Shown: in pieces, positions 1 through 6,034 of the stretch
How the letters are laid out: every line of letters starts with the position of its first letter
Numbering within the stretch: position 1 is the first letter of the stretch
Source: Acidimicrobiia bacterium UBA4744
GTDB taxonomy: Bacteria > Actinomycetota > Acidimicrobiia > Spongiisociales > UBA4744
Assembly: GCA_002403855.1 (NCBI GenBank)
Contig: DHIO01000026.1
Span: forward strand, 9,713 to 24,186
Direction of reading: 5' to 3'
Length of the DNA stretch: 14,474 bases
Notes under the pieces: model-generated
Databases searched by the model: none
Told to the model about the DNA's origin: nothing
Seen by the model: only the letters and a program-made list of their open reading frames with translations
Translations under genes and position numbers: made by a program

Positions 1-713
1 CCGGTCCATGAGTCGTCGGGAACCGTCACCGTGCAGCTCATCGAGCCGGGGGTCGAGAGATCGGCGAGCGGCTCACCGGTGAGAGTGCAGGCGGCCGAAC
101 CTGAGTCGGGTCGCCAACTAGAGCTACCACCCCCGGCATAGTCGCCCTGAAAGGTCCACTGGCTTCCCTCCCCAGTGACCTCACCCTCGAAACCCACCAC
201 CGTCACCCCCCACGACCAAGTAAACGACCACACCCCCGACGTGTCGATCGTCACCGCAGGCTGCGTCGTGGCGGTCGTTGTCGAGGAAGCGACGGTAGAG
301 GTCACGGCCGCAGTCGTGGTCGTGGTCGTGGGTGGGGTGGTAGCCGTAGCGCCTGCTTCCCCAATCGTCGTTGCCACGGCTCCGGCAGAAGGGGATGGGT
401 CGGGCTCCTCCTCGTTGCCGCCTCCGAACAGATTGAACAAGACACCGAGCAGGATGAGCACGATGAGAAACAGCACGACCGAACCGATCGCCCATGTCAT
501 CATGCGGAGATTGGCCGGGTCGGCACCTCGCTCGACAAGCGCGGTGTATAGCGCCACCCACACGAGCGAGACTTCGGGGCCAACCCACTCCTTTCCGTCG
601 AACCAACGGAAATAGTCGTCCTTTTCGTCTTCACGTACCTTGTAGTAGCCGGGCTTCGAGAAGTCCTCCGGTGGTGGATCGTCCCTCCGCAGTGCCGGTT
701 TAGATCTCGCCAT
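1..713 (-). CDS. Thr-rich single-pass membrane protein, 3' end beyond the window (partial)
   Basis: The frame is open from an ATG at 713 to the window edge (237 codons seen, no stop), so the protein is longer. Residues about 22-47 (PGYYKV...YFRWFDGKEWVGPE) resemble the short aromatic DUF2510-like module of actinobacterial membrane proteins, with the pattern W-F-D-G-x-x-W. Residues about 71-97 form one strongly hydrophobic membrane segment ending in LFGGG. Residues 101-155 are an acidic then Thr/Ala-rich low-complexity linker with a run of Thr codons. From about 156 there is a Trp/Gly/Thr-rich, probably beta-sheet domain with two Cys (about 208 and 226) that could pair outside the cell. The likely topology is N-terminus inside and C-terminal domain outside. 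A GGGGTGAGG stretch sits about 5 nt upstream of the ATG. The function is unknown; the DUF2510-like call is by pattern only. Confidence 0.75.
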   Translation of the reverse strand, partial: MARSKPALRRDDPPPEDFSKPGYYKVREDEKDDYFRWFDGKEWVGPEVSLVWVALYTALVERGADPANLRMMTWAIGSVVLFLIVLILLGVLFNLFGGGNEEEPDPSPSAGAVATTIGEAGATATTPPTTTTTTAAVTSTVASSTTTATTQPAVTIDTSGVWSFTWSWGVTVVGFEGEVTGEGSQWTFQGDYAGGGSSSWRPDSGSAACTLTGEPLADLSTPGSMSCTVTVPDDSWT

Positions 714-913
714 CAGCCTCACCCCACTCCCTAGCCCAGCCCGTTTCTGCCGAGACGGATACCAACATCCTGGGGCGTCGCATACGGCTGGTCTAGAGGC
801 CCAACGACCCCTATCAGGAAGCCCGTAACGGCATCCACCACCCAGCGACCCCAACTAGTTGTCCCGGCCGTCACACCCGCCGGGCCGCCCGCTTGCCGCA
901 CGACGGTGGCGAA

Positions 914-940
914 TCTGTGAACCTCGTGGACTTCGTGAAC
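914..940. repeat. Imperfect tandem 9-bp repeat, 3 copies
   Basis: Three adjacent 9-mers read TCTGTGAAC, CTCGTGGAC, TTCGTGAAC on the plus strand, with consensus TTCGTGAAC. Read on the minus strand the unit is GTTCACGAA. A related array in the opposite orientation lies at 1011-1037. Confidence 0.6.
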
Positions 941-981
941 GTTTGACCACACCAGGAGAGATTCCACCACCAGAACGTCAA

Positions 982-998
982 CCCGGTCGGCGACCGGG
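982..998. repeat. 7-bp stem-loop
   Basis: CCCGGTC (982-988), loop GGC, GACCGGG (992-998) form a perfect 7-bp hairpin. No T-tract follows on either strand, so it is not called a terminator. Confidence 0.5.
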
Positions 999-1010
999 AG
1001 TCGGTCTCAG

Positions 1011-1037
1011 GTCCACGGGGTCCACGACCCTCACCGG
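1011..1037. repeat. Second 9-bp repeat array, inverted relative to 914-940
   Basis: GTCCACGGG, GTCCACGAC, CCTCACCGG follow one another. The first two units match the minus-strand form of the array at 914-940 (GTTCACGAA / GTCCACGAG), so the two arrays form a loose inverted pair about 70 bp apart flanking the hairpin at 982-998. Confidence 0.45.
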
Positions 1038-1092
1038 GCCTGTCTTGCGGGGCGCTCGGGAATGCTAGATATGCGTGCGCGGTTGGCGGCTC

Positions 1093-2763
1093 TCAGGCTT
1101 CGTGAACGGGTTCCCCGTCGAGGACCGTGAGTTCGACTTCTGTCTTGTAGAGGTTGTGGATGGGTTGGTCGAAGATGTTTCGGTCGAGGACTATGAAGTC
1201 GGCTTGTTTGCCGGTTTGGATGGAGCCGATCCTGTCCGACCAGCCAAATCCGAGGCATGCTGCCCCTCCCATGGTGAATCCTCGGATTGCTTGCTCAAGC
1301 GTTATTGCCTGGTCAGGATTCAGCGTTTCCCCGTCCGGTTCGTGCGGGTCTGTTCGGGTGATCCATGACTGCATCTGATGGAATGCATTGGGTTCGGGGA
1401 TTAGAGCAGCAGGCCAATCGCTCCCGAAACCGACAGAGACTCCTGATTCGATGGCTGATCGGACGTTGAAGAACCGTTGGTATCGGTCTTCGCCTAGCGG
1501 AGGAACGAAGCTGCCTCGGATTTCGGGGGCGGGATAGGCGAGGACGGGAGAAAAGTCGGCACACGTGTCGCTGATCTGTGCCAGCCGAGCGAAGTCTTCG
1601 GGACGTGTAGTCCATGCATGCGACAGGTGGAGCAGCGCGCCGTTGTCGCCGTTCCGTTTTCGGACTTCAGCGAAGAGGTCAACGACCTCGCTTGCTCCCC
1701 GATCACCTATCACGTGGACAATCACTCCGAGCCCAAGCTTGTTGAATCGTAGGAACGCCTCAAGGAAGTCCCCTCTGGGTAGATGCGATCGACCCTGATC
1801 GCCAGGACGTCCCACGTAGTCATCGAACATGAGCGCCGTGTAGCTGTCCGGTGCTCCGTCGTAGAACACTTTCACATGACGGGGACTGACAAGGTGAGAC
1901 TTGAAGTCACGCCAGGCAAGAATGGTCTCTTCCTCTGTTGAGATGTCGGTTGCCGAGTAGTGCGTGTTCCAATGCCACGACGGAAACAGCCGAGCAGTGA
2001 GCTCGCCTTGCCGGTCGAGAAGAACAGCACTCTCAACCCATTCACGCTCCCCTTCAGCAGCCTTCAACCCGGTGAAACCGTACGAGTTGAAGTCTGAAAG
2101 GACCGAGGCAAGCTCTGGCGCTACCCGGACAGCGGGAGTCGGAGCCAACACCTGGTCCACGGCCCCCATGGCGTATTCACGAACCGTACCCGAAGGCTCA
2201 CCTGTGACAGGGTCAACGTCGAACAAAAAGCTCTCGGTCTGCGGGGTCTCACTATCAATCCCAGCCATCGCTAGCGCAGTCGAGTTCACCCACGCCGAAT
2301 GACCCGTCTGGCTGGTCAGATAAACGGGACGATCTGACACCACGTCGTCCAGAAGACTCTTGTGGGGACTGTCGTCGGCGAACACCCCCAGGTTCCAGCA
2401 TGAGTCCGCCCGGATGACATCCAGATCCGGGTTCGCTTCGGCATAGGCCTTCACCTCGGCGACGATCTTGGAAGCGTCCGTTGGATCACTGATACGCAGA
2501 TTGGCCCGTCCGCTAGCTGCCGCCATTGGATGGACATGTGCATCGATCAAACCAGGGAGAACAACCCGGCTCCCAAGATCAACTATTTCGGTCGCCCGAC
2601 CAGCGAAGGAATCGACGTCGGCGTCAGAGCCGACAGCAACGAACTTCCCACCCTCCACCGCAAATGATTCGGCCCACGGCTGAGACTCATCGACCGTAAG
2701 GACACGGCCATGCCGATAAACGATCAAAGGTCGATTCGGTTCCGAACCGCTCACTTCAGCCAC
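1093..2763 (-). CDS. Amidohydrolase family 3 (YtcJ / NfdA-like) metal-dependent hydrolase
   Basis: 556 aa from a GTG start at 2763, the normal length for the YtcJ/NfdA group (exoenzyme-regulatory/N-substituted formamide deformylase-like amidohydrolases). An N-terminal beta-sandwich strand region (VLTVDESQPWAESFAVEGGK, residues 21-40) is followed by the metal motif HVHP (H76, H78). Further features are Lys298 in HVKVFYDG, His350 in VIVHVIGDRG, His379/His382 in HLSHAW and Asp449 in GSDWP. The C-terminal GKQADFIVLDRN is the usual return to the sandwich domain. All expected metal ligands are present, so it is probably an active cytoplasmic hydrolase of C-N bonds; the substrate cannot be read from sequence. 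There is no good ribosome binding site before the GTG, and a second in-frame GTG lies at codon 4. By eye the third codon positions are less GC-rich than in the housekeeping genes downstream, and the gene sits next to an integrase remnant, consistent with acquisition by transfer. Confidence 0.9.
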   Translation of the reverse strand: MAEVSGSEPNRPLIVYRHGRVLTVDESQPWAESFAVEGGKFVAVGSDADVDSFAGRATEIVDLGSRVVLPGLIDAHVHPMAAASGRANLRISDPTDASKIVAEVKAYAEANPDLDVIRADSCWNLGVFADDSPHKSLLDDVVSDRPVYLTSQTGHSAWVNSTALAMAGIDSETPQTESFLFDVDPVTGEPSGTVREYAMGAVDQVLAPTPAVRVAPELASVLSDFNSYGFTGLKAAEGEREWVESAVLLDRQGELTARLFPSWHWNTHYSATDISTEEETILAWRDFKSHLVSPRHVKVFYDGAPDSYTALMFDDYVGRPGDQGRSHLPRGDFLEAFLRFNKLGLGVIVHVIGDRGASEVVDLFAEVRKRNGDNGALLHLSHAWTTRPEDFARLAQISDTCADFSPVLAYPAPEIRGSFVPPLGEDRYQRFFNVRSAIESGVSVGFGSDWPAALIPEPNAFHQMQSWITRTDPHEPDGETLNPDQAITLEQAIRGFTMGGAACLGFGWSDRIGSIQTGKQADFIVLDRNIFDQPIHNLYKTEVELTVLDGEPVHEA

Positions 2764-2898
2764 AACCCGAGGCTAACCAACCAAAGACCAGTCCCAGACA
2801 CCCCGCACAGATCGGCACCTCCGGCGCTAGCTGGTGAGGTCTTGCCGGTTGGCTTCTTGCCACGGTGCGTGGTGAGCTGGTCTGGTTCGTGCAGGCCG

Positions 2899-2923
2899 GT
2901 TCCTCTGGACAGGTGAGAGGAAC
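2899..2923 (+). promoter_or_regulatory. 8-bp hairpin covering the ribosome binding site of the 2927 ORF
   Basis: GTTCCTCT (2899-2906) pairs perfectly with AGAGGAAC (2916-2923) across a 9-nt loop. The purine-rich 3' arm is also the Shine-Dalgarno-like sequence lying 3-10 nt before the ATG at 2927, so the stem would hide it in RNA. As DNA, it could equally be a recombinase- or repressor-binding inverted repeat. Confidence 0.45.
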
Positions 2924-2926
2924 GAC

Positions 2927-3064
2927 ATGACAATCACACAAGCAGCTCTGGTGCCGGCTGGCGTGGCGCCGGACTTCGACTCGTTCGCCGTCCGGGGTCA
3001 TCCAGGAACGTCTCGGCCACGCCTCCATCCGAACCACGCTCGATATCTACGGCCACCTTTTTGA
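2927..3064 (+). CDS. Short ORF, probably the 5' end of a lost gene fused to integrase sequence
   Basis: 45 codons beginning MTITQAALVPAGVAPDFDSF, with a good AGAGG ribosome binding site at 2916-2920. After about codon 25 the DNA is clearly that of a tyrosine recombinase read in the wrong frame, so only the first 20-25 residues are likely ancestral. I do not recognise this start. The stretch ALVPAGVAP weakly resembles the helix that precedes the conserved integrase C-terminal motif, so a frameshifted integrase is an alternative to a gene fusion by deletion. Confidence 0.3.
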   Translation: MTITQAALVPAGVAPDFDSFAVRGHPGTSRPRLHPNHARYLRPPF

Positions 3065-3239
3065 CCGTCTCGATCAGGCCGCCGCAGACGCCCTGGGCGA
3101 GGCACTAGGAAATCGGGCTGTGGGTTGGCGTGGGGTTGACCCTCGTGCAACAGACGCCTCGCACTCCCCCGCCGCAAGTAGAAACCCCCCGCAAATACGG
3201 GGGGTTTCCTGGTGGGCGCTAAAGGATTTGAACCTTTGA
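2997..3239 (+). pseudogene. Tyrosine recombinase (phage integrase) C-terminal remnant
   Basis: The frame starting at 2997 reads VIQERLGHAS followed by IRTTLDIYGHLFDRLDQAA. This is the last conserved block of tyrosine recombinases: LGH with the catalytic His (codon 3018-3020), then DIYGHLF with the nucleophilic Tyr at 3048-3050. The rest of the catalytic domain (the Arg and HxxR boxes) and the N-terminal DNA-binding domain are missing upstream. The frame then runs open through a poorly conserved tail, through the terminator hairpin, and stops only inside tRNA-Val at 3237-3239. The remnant points toward the 3' end of tRNA-Val, the usual arrangement for an element integrated in a tRNA gene. It is inferred to be inactive. 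Confidence 0.8.
3181..3208 (-). terminator. Rho-independent terminator of the tRNA operon
   Basis: GAAACCCCCC (3181-3190) and GGGGGGTTTC (3199-3208) form a perfect 10-bp stem, extendable by one G-C pair, with a 6-8 nt loop. It begins 2 nt after the encoded CCA of tRNA-Val on the minus strand and is followed by TA-rich sequence. The symmetric A/T flanks could let it act in both directions. Confidence 0.8.
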
Positions 3240-3284
3240 CCTCTTCCGCGTCAGGGAAGCGCTCTCCCCCTGAGCTAAGCGCCC
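3210..3284 (-). tRNA. tRNA-Val (GAC)
   Basis: The cloverleaf reads acceptor GGGCGCT/AGCGCCC, D-arm AGCTCAGGGGGAGAGC, anticodon stem CTTCC/GGAAG with loop CTGACGC (anticodon GAC), and T-arm AGGTTCAAATCCTT. Discriminator A and an encoded CCA occupy 3213-3210. It is the last gene of the Gly-Cys-Val tRNA operon. Its 3' end faces the integrase remnant, so it is the likely former attachment site. Confidence 0.95.
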
Positions 3285-3318
3285 TTGGACTCAGAGTGTA
3301 TCAAACACTCGGAATCCG

Positions 3319-3390
3319 AGGCGACGACCGGAATCGAACCGGTGTACCGGGTTTTGCAGACCCGTGCCTAAACCACTCGGCCACGTCGCC
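3319..3390 (-). tRNA. tRNA-Cys (GCA)
   Basis: Acceptor GGCGACG/CGTCGCC, D-arm GGCCGAGTGGTTTAGGC, anticodon stem CGGGT/ACCCG with loop CTGCAAA (anticodon GCA), and T-arm CCGGTTCGATTCCGG are all visible. The discriminator is T. CCA is not encoded (the genome reads CGG), so it must be added, unlike the two flanking tRNAs. Confidence 0.95.
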
Positions 3391-3395
3391 AAGAA

Positions 3396-3415
3396 AGGGG
3401 CGACGAGTCGCCCCT
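3396..3415 (-). terminator. Hairpin with T-tract between tRNA-Gly and tRNA-Cys
   Basis: AGGGGCGA (3396-3403) and TCGCCCCT (3408-3415) make an 8-bp stem with a 4-nt loop, followed on the minus strand by TTTCTT. It begins 2 nt after the CCA of tRNA-Gly. It looks like a partial terminator or an RNA-processing stem that would make tRNA-Gly more abundant than Cys and Val. Confidence 0.55.
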
Positions 3416-3417
3416 CA

Positions 3418-3493
3418 TGGAGCGGAAGACGGGGCTCGAACCCGCGACCTCAACCTTGGCAAGGTTGCGCTCTACCAACTGAGCTACTTCCGC
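3418..3493 (-). tRNA. tRNA-Gly (GCC)
   Basis: Acceptor GCGGAAG/CTTCCGC, D-arm AGCTCAGTTGGTAGAGC, anticodon stem CAACC/GGTTG with loop TTGCCAA (anticodon GCC), T-arm CGGGTTCGAGCCCCG, discriminator T and encoded CCA (3420-3418). It is the first gene of the operon. Gly(GCC)-Cys(GCA)-Val(GAC) is a conserved actinobacterial order. Confidence 0.95.
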
Positions 3494-3506
3494 CTGATCG
3501 GTCGAT

Positions 3507-3536
3507 AGTGTAACGTCTCGGCGCGACCTGCAACAA
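3507..3536 (-). promoter_or_regulatory. Putative promoter of the Gly-Cys-Val tRNA operon
   Basis: On the minus strand TTGTTG (3536-3531), an 18-bp spacer and TACACT (3512-3507) lie just upstream of tRNA-Gly, placing the start about 7 nt before the mature tRNA. TTGCAG, overlapping by 3 nt, is an alternative -35 with a 15-bp spacer. Confidence 0.5.
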
Positions 3537-3542
3537 CGTCGC

Positions 3543-3992
3543 TCAACGACCGGTCGAACCAAACCCGCCCTCCCCGCGCACCGAATCGGGGAGCTCGTCT
3601 ACCTCTACAAACACTTGCCGGACCACGGGAACGACCACCAGTTGGGCGATGCGTTCACCCCGCTGCAACTCCAGCGGTTCGAGACCGTGGTTGATCAGAA
3701 TCACCTTGATCTCCCCGCGATACCCGGCGTCGACCAAACCGGGCCCGTTGACCACGCCCACCCCGAGTCGGGCCGCCAGGCCGCTGCGGGGCACCACCAA
3801 CCCGGCGAACCCGTCCGGGATCGCCACCGCGATGCCGGTCGGCACCGTCGTCCAGGCTTCCGGTTCGAGCCGCACTCGTTCGCGCGCGTAGAGATCCACC
3901 CCGCCGTCGCCGGGATGGGCATGACCCGGAGTAGGTAGTTCACTATCGAGCTTGAGAAAGCTAATCTGCAGCTGCAAGTCGTGGGCTCTCAT
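3543..3992 (-). CDS. dut: Deoxyuridine 5'-triphosphate nucleotidohydrolase (dUTPase)
   Basis: 149 aa from ATG 3992. It is a trimeric dUTPase that hydrolyses dUTP to dUMP and pyrophosphate, keeping uracil out of DNA and supplying dUMP for thymidylate. All five family motifs are present in order: HPGDGGVDLYA (26-36), PRSGLA (68-73), GLVDAGYRGEIKV (85-97, with catalytic Asp88), RGERIAQLVV (111-120), and the C-terminal arm RGEGGFGSTG (139-148). The length is normal. An alternative GTG start at 4004 would add four residues (MPPP); neither start has a clear ribosome binding site, so the ATG was chosen because it gives the usual short N-terminus. The gene is divergent from the plus-strand gene at 4021 with only 28 bp between starts, and its promoter probably lies inside that gene. 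Confidence 0.95.
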   Translation of the reverse strand: MRAHDLQLQISFLKLDSELPTPGHAHPGDGGVDLYARERVRLEPEAWTTVPTGIAVAIPDGFAGLVVPRSGLAARLGVGVVNGPGLVDAGYRGEIKVILINHGLEPLELQRGERIAQLVVVPVVRQVFVEVDELPDSVRGEGGFGSTGR

Positions 3993-4009
3993 GGGCGGAG
4001 GCACACGAC

Positions 4010-4016
4010 GGAGAAG
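4010..4016 (+). promoter_or_regulatory. Ribosome binding site deciding the start at 4021
   Basis: GGAGAAG ends 4 nt before GTG 4021, with the GGAG core 7 nt away. No comparable site precedes the upstream in-frame TTG (3952) or ATG (3991), which would also force overlap with the dut coding region. Confidence 0.6.
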
Positions 4017-4020
4017 CCGC

Positions 4021-5520
4021 GTGCCGCACGCCTACTGTACAACCTGCGAAGCAACCGTCACCGTCGACGACGGCCGTTGCCTGACCGGGCATTCCATTTC
4101 CACCCCTATCTTCGAGTCAACGCGGGGACGTCACCGCGCTCCCAGCCGATGGGAGAAGCTCCGTCCGGGACGCATCATGACCGCCGGCCACCATCGGGCC
4201 GAGACAAACCGCCTCAAACCTCCCGGCCCGGAACCAGAGCCCCGACCTGACACATCCCGAGAAACCGCGCCACCGCCACCCCCAACGCCCAGCCCGGCCG
4301 GAGTGTCATCCCGCAGGGCGCTCCCGGCCCCCCGGCCGACGCCCCTCCGAACAGACCCCAGTCCGGTTCGAAACGCCCATTGGATCCCGCCCGAGTCGTC
4401 TCCTCGGCCCGTCTACAGCTCGTCGCTGCTAGAGATGTTCGGTCTCGACGATGACGCCGGTTACGAACCCACCTTCACGACGATGACCAGCCCCCAACCG
4501 GTCTGGCAAGCGCCGGCGCCGGTTCCAACCCAAACCAACCGACGGGTGGGCGTCGAGAAGCTTCCCACCCTGTCCGACATGCGAACCGTCGACGACGGCC
4601 AAACCGACACCGGAACCCTCATCGAGCGCTTGTGGTTCGCCACCGAACAACACGAGGCGGTCCGACCTGCCGAAGACCTGCGACCGAGCGATTTCCAGCA
4701 GATGCCCAAGCGGACCTTCCGTTGGTCCATCATCCTGTCGGCGGTTCTGGTCCTGGCAGTCGCCGTGGCGCTTCTACAGATCGGCGTCCGCCTCCCGATC
4801 CGACTCGCCGACGAGGCCACCGCCGGCTACTACACAGTCGTGACCGACGCACAGGATGTTCTGCCCGCTGCCCAAGAGGTGATGCTCGCCATCACCGACC
4901 CCGACGTCACCATCGTGAGCCTCTCCGACGCGGCCGTGATCCTGTCCCAACTCGATACGGCGTCGCGCAACCTCTTCACGACCGCCTCAGAGCCACTCCC
5001 CGCCACCCCACCCCTGGTCTCGCGTAGTGCTCTCGATGCCCTCACTCCATTGCGATCCGATATGGCCGACGCCTCCCAGGAGGGGCTGACCATCGAACGA
5101 CGCCTCGGCGACGCGCTTACGTATCGTCTCGTGTTCGACAAGACCTTTGCGATCCCCGAGCTACCCGTCGCCGCAAACGGCGACCAGATCTCGGCGCTGG
5201 GGGTCGATCTGGGATTGGACCTGGCAGCAACTCTCAACTCCATCGCCGCCCTTCCCGATGATCCGGCCTTCGAGGCACATCGCAGTCGAACAGAAGGGCT
5301 CGCCGACCGATACGCCGAATGGCAAGTCGAATACCTGTCGGCACTCCGAACGGCCGACCCGGACACCGCAACCGCCCTGGTCCAGGAATTGCAGGGCGCC
5401 ATAGACCAGTTGACGGCCGGAGTCGCGGACCCCCTTCGGGAAGTGGCAGCTTGGGGGACCGATGAACTCGACGGGTTCGCCACGAGCCTCGCGTCCCTCA
5501 CCGACCGTCTGGGCCCCTAA
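4021..5520 (+). CDS. Zinc-ribbon, proline-rich, single-pass membrane protein of unknown function
   Basis: 499 aa from GTG 4021. I do not recognise the family. Residues 1-30 hold a compact metal-binding pattern C6-x2-C9...C20-x3-H24. Residues about 55-175 are a Pro/Arg/Ser-rich, low-complexity, probably disordered stretch with a poly-Pro run at 84-88. Residues 235-254 form a single hydrophobic membrane segment preceded by KRTFRW. The remaining 245 residues are mostly helical by composition (many Ala/Leu/Asp), with no Cys and no catalytic motif I can name. With the zinc ribbon inside, the C-terminal helical domain would be outside the membrane, suggesting a sensor or scaffold that links the two sides. 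It is divergent from dut and converges on nrdR, with its TAA sharing two bases with the nrdR stop. The full frame back to TTG 3952 would be 522 aa. Confidence 0.8.
   Translation: MPHAYCTTCEATVTVDDGRCLTGHSISTPIFESTRGRHRAPSRWEKLRPGRIMTAGHHRAETNRLKPPGPEPEPRPDTSRETAPPPPPTPSPAGVSSRRALPAPRPTPLRTDPSPVRNAHWIPPESSPRPVYSSSLLEMFGLDDDAGYEPTFTTMTSPQPVWQAPAPVPTQTNRRVGVEKLPTLSDMRTVDDGQTDTGTLIERLWFATEQHEAVRPAEDLRPSDFQQMPKRTFRWSIILSAVLVLAVAVALLQIGVRLPIRLADEATAGYYTVVTDAQDVLPAAQEVMLAITDPDVTIVSLSDAAVILSQLDTASRNLFTTASEPLPATPPLVSRSALDALTPLRSDMADASQEGLTIERRLGDALTYRLVFDKTFAIPELPVAANGDQISALGVDLGLDLAATLNSIAALPDDPAFEAHRSRTEGLADRYAEWQVEYLSALRTADPDTATALVQELQGAIDQLTAGVADPLREVAAWGTDELDGFATSLASLTDRLGP
4034..4061 (-). promoter_or_regulatory. 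Putative dut promoter
   Basis: On the minus strand GTGACG (4061-4056), a 16-bp spacer and TACAGT (4039-4034) lie about 42 bp before the dut ATG. Both hexamers match four of six consensus positions. The site lies in the first codons of the divergent gene. Confidence 0.3.
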
Positions 5521-5978
5521 GCGGGAGCGTCTCCCCGACCTTCCAAAGCCGCCATCTCCCGCTCGAAGTCTTGGGCGCCCTGGAATTCCTTGTACACGCT
5601 GGCAAACCGGAGGTAGGCGACCTGATCTACCTCCCGGAGCTGAGCCAGAACGGCACGTCCGATCTCGTCCGAATCCACCCGCGAACCATGGCTGCGGGCA
5701 GCCGCTTCAACCTCGGCGATCATTGCTTCCAGCTTCTTGCGGGTGACCGGACGGTCAGCCAGAGCGCTCTCGAAACCGGCCCGGATCTTGTCGACCTGAA
5801 ACGGCTCAAAACGGCCATCGCGTTTCTGCACCATCAAGGGCACAACACTTCGCTCATACGTCGTGAACCGGTTGTCACACGATTCGCATGCCCGACGACG
5901 CCGGATCGCCGCGCCCCCTTCAATCGGCCGGCTGTCCACCACACGAGTGCGCGACGATGCGCAGAATGGGCAGTGCAT
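5517..5978 (-). CDS. nrdR: Transcriptional repressor NrdR (ribonucleotide reductase regulator)
   Basis: 153 aa, the typical length. NrdR is a zinc- and nucleotide-binding repressor of ribonucleotide reductase genes. The N-terminal zinc ribbon has C3-x2-C6 and C31-x2-C34 (MHCPFC...CESC), followed by RFTTYER. The ATP-cone domain spans about 46-136 (VVPLMVQKRDGRFEPFQVDKI...). The ATG at 5978 was chosen because the Cys motif must begin there; the frame is open further upstream but only through the end of the LysM gene. It lies 56 nt downstream of that gene on the same strand with no clear promoter of its own, so it may be part of the damage-inducible transcript. No ribonucleotide reductase gene is in the window. 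Its TAG overlaps the TAA of the convergent 4021 gene. Confidence 0.95.
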   Translation of the reverse strand: MHCPFCASSRTRVVDSRPIEGGAAIRRRRACESCDNRFTTYERSVVPLMVQKRDGRFEPFQVDKIRAGFESALADRPVTRKKLEAMIAEVEAAARSHGSRVDSDEIGRAVLAQLREVDQVAYLRFASVYKEFQGAQDFEREMAALEGRGDAPA

Positions 5979-6034
5979 GTCGCACCGAGAGTACCCCACC
6001 CGCCCGGACCGTGGGCCGGCGTTCCGCTCGGCTG

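Larger units (their letters stand above)
714..1092. other. Gene-poor gap with repeats
   Basis: This 379-bp gap separates the start of the membrane-protein gene from the end of the amidohydrolase gene. The only notable open frame is on the minus strand at 731-970 (79 codons, GTG start). It has no ribosome binding site, and its odd NVHEVHEVHRF stretch simply comes from the 9-bp repeat, so it is not called as a gene. The gap holds two imperfect 9-bp repeat arrays and a small hairpin, listed separately. No clear terminator is visible for the amidohydrolase gene. Confidence 0.5.
2764..3180. other. Degraded region between amidohydrolase gene and tRNA operon
   Basis: About 420 bp without an intact recognisable gene. 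It contains a hairpin at 2899-2923, a short ORF at 2927-3064 with a ribosome binding site, and the recombinase tail at 2997-3239 in another frame. The first part (2764-2898) shows open frames on both strands but nothing I recognise. Confidence 0.5.

Noticed and set aside
731..970. Minus-strand 79-codon ORF with TPQDVGIRLGR near its end
   Set aside because: GTG start without a ribosome binding site, repeat-derived internal sequence and no recognisable family; the end faintly recalls phage head-tail connector proteins but this is too weak to call.
3212..3508. 98-codon plus-strand ORF beginning GAKGFEPLTSSASGK
   Set aside because: It is the antisense reading of the three tRNA genes; this peptide pattern is a well-known spurious tRNA-antisense ORF.
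5985..6015. Possible PafBC-type promoter upstream of nrdR (GGTCCGGG, 9 nt, TACTCT)
   Set aside because: The TGTCR core and N8 spacing both fail.
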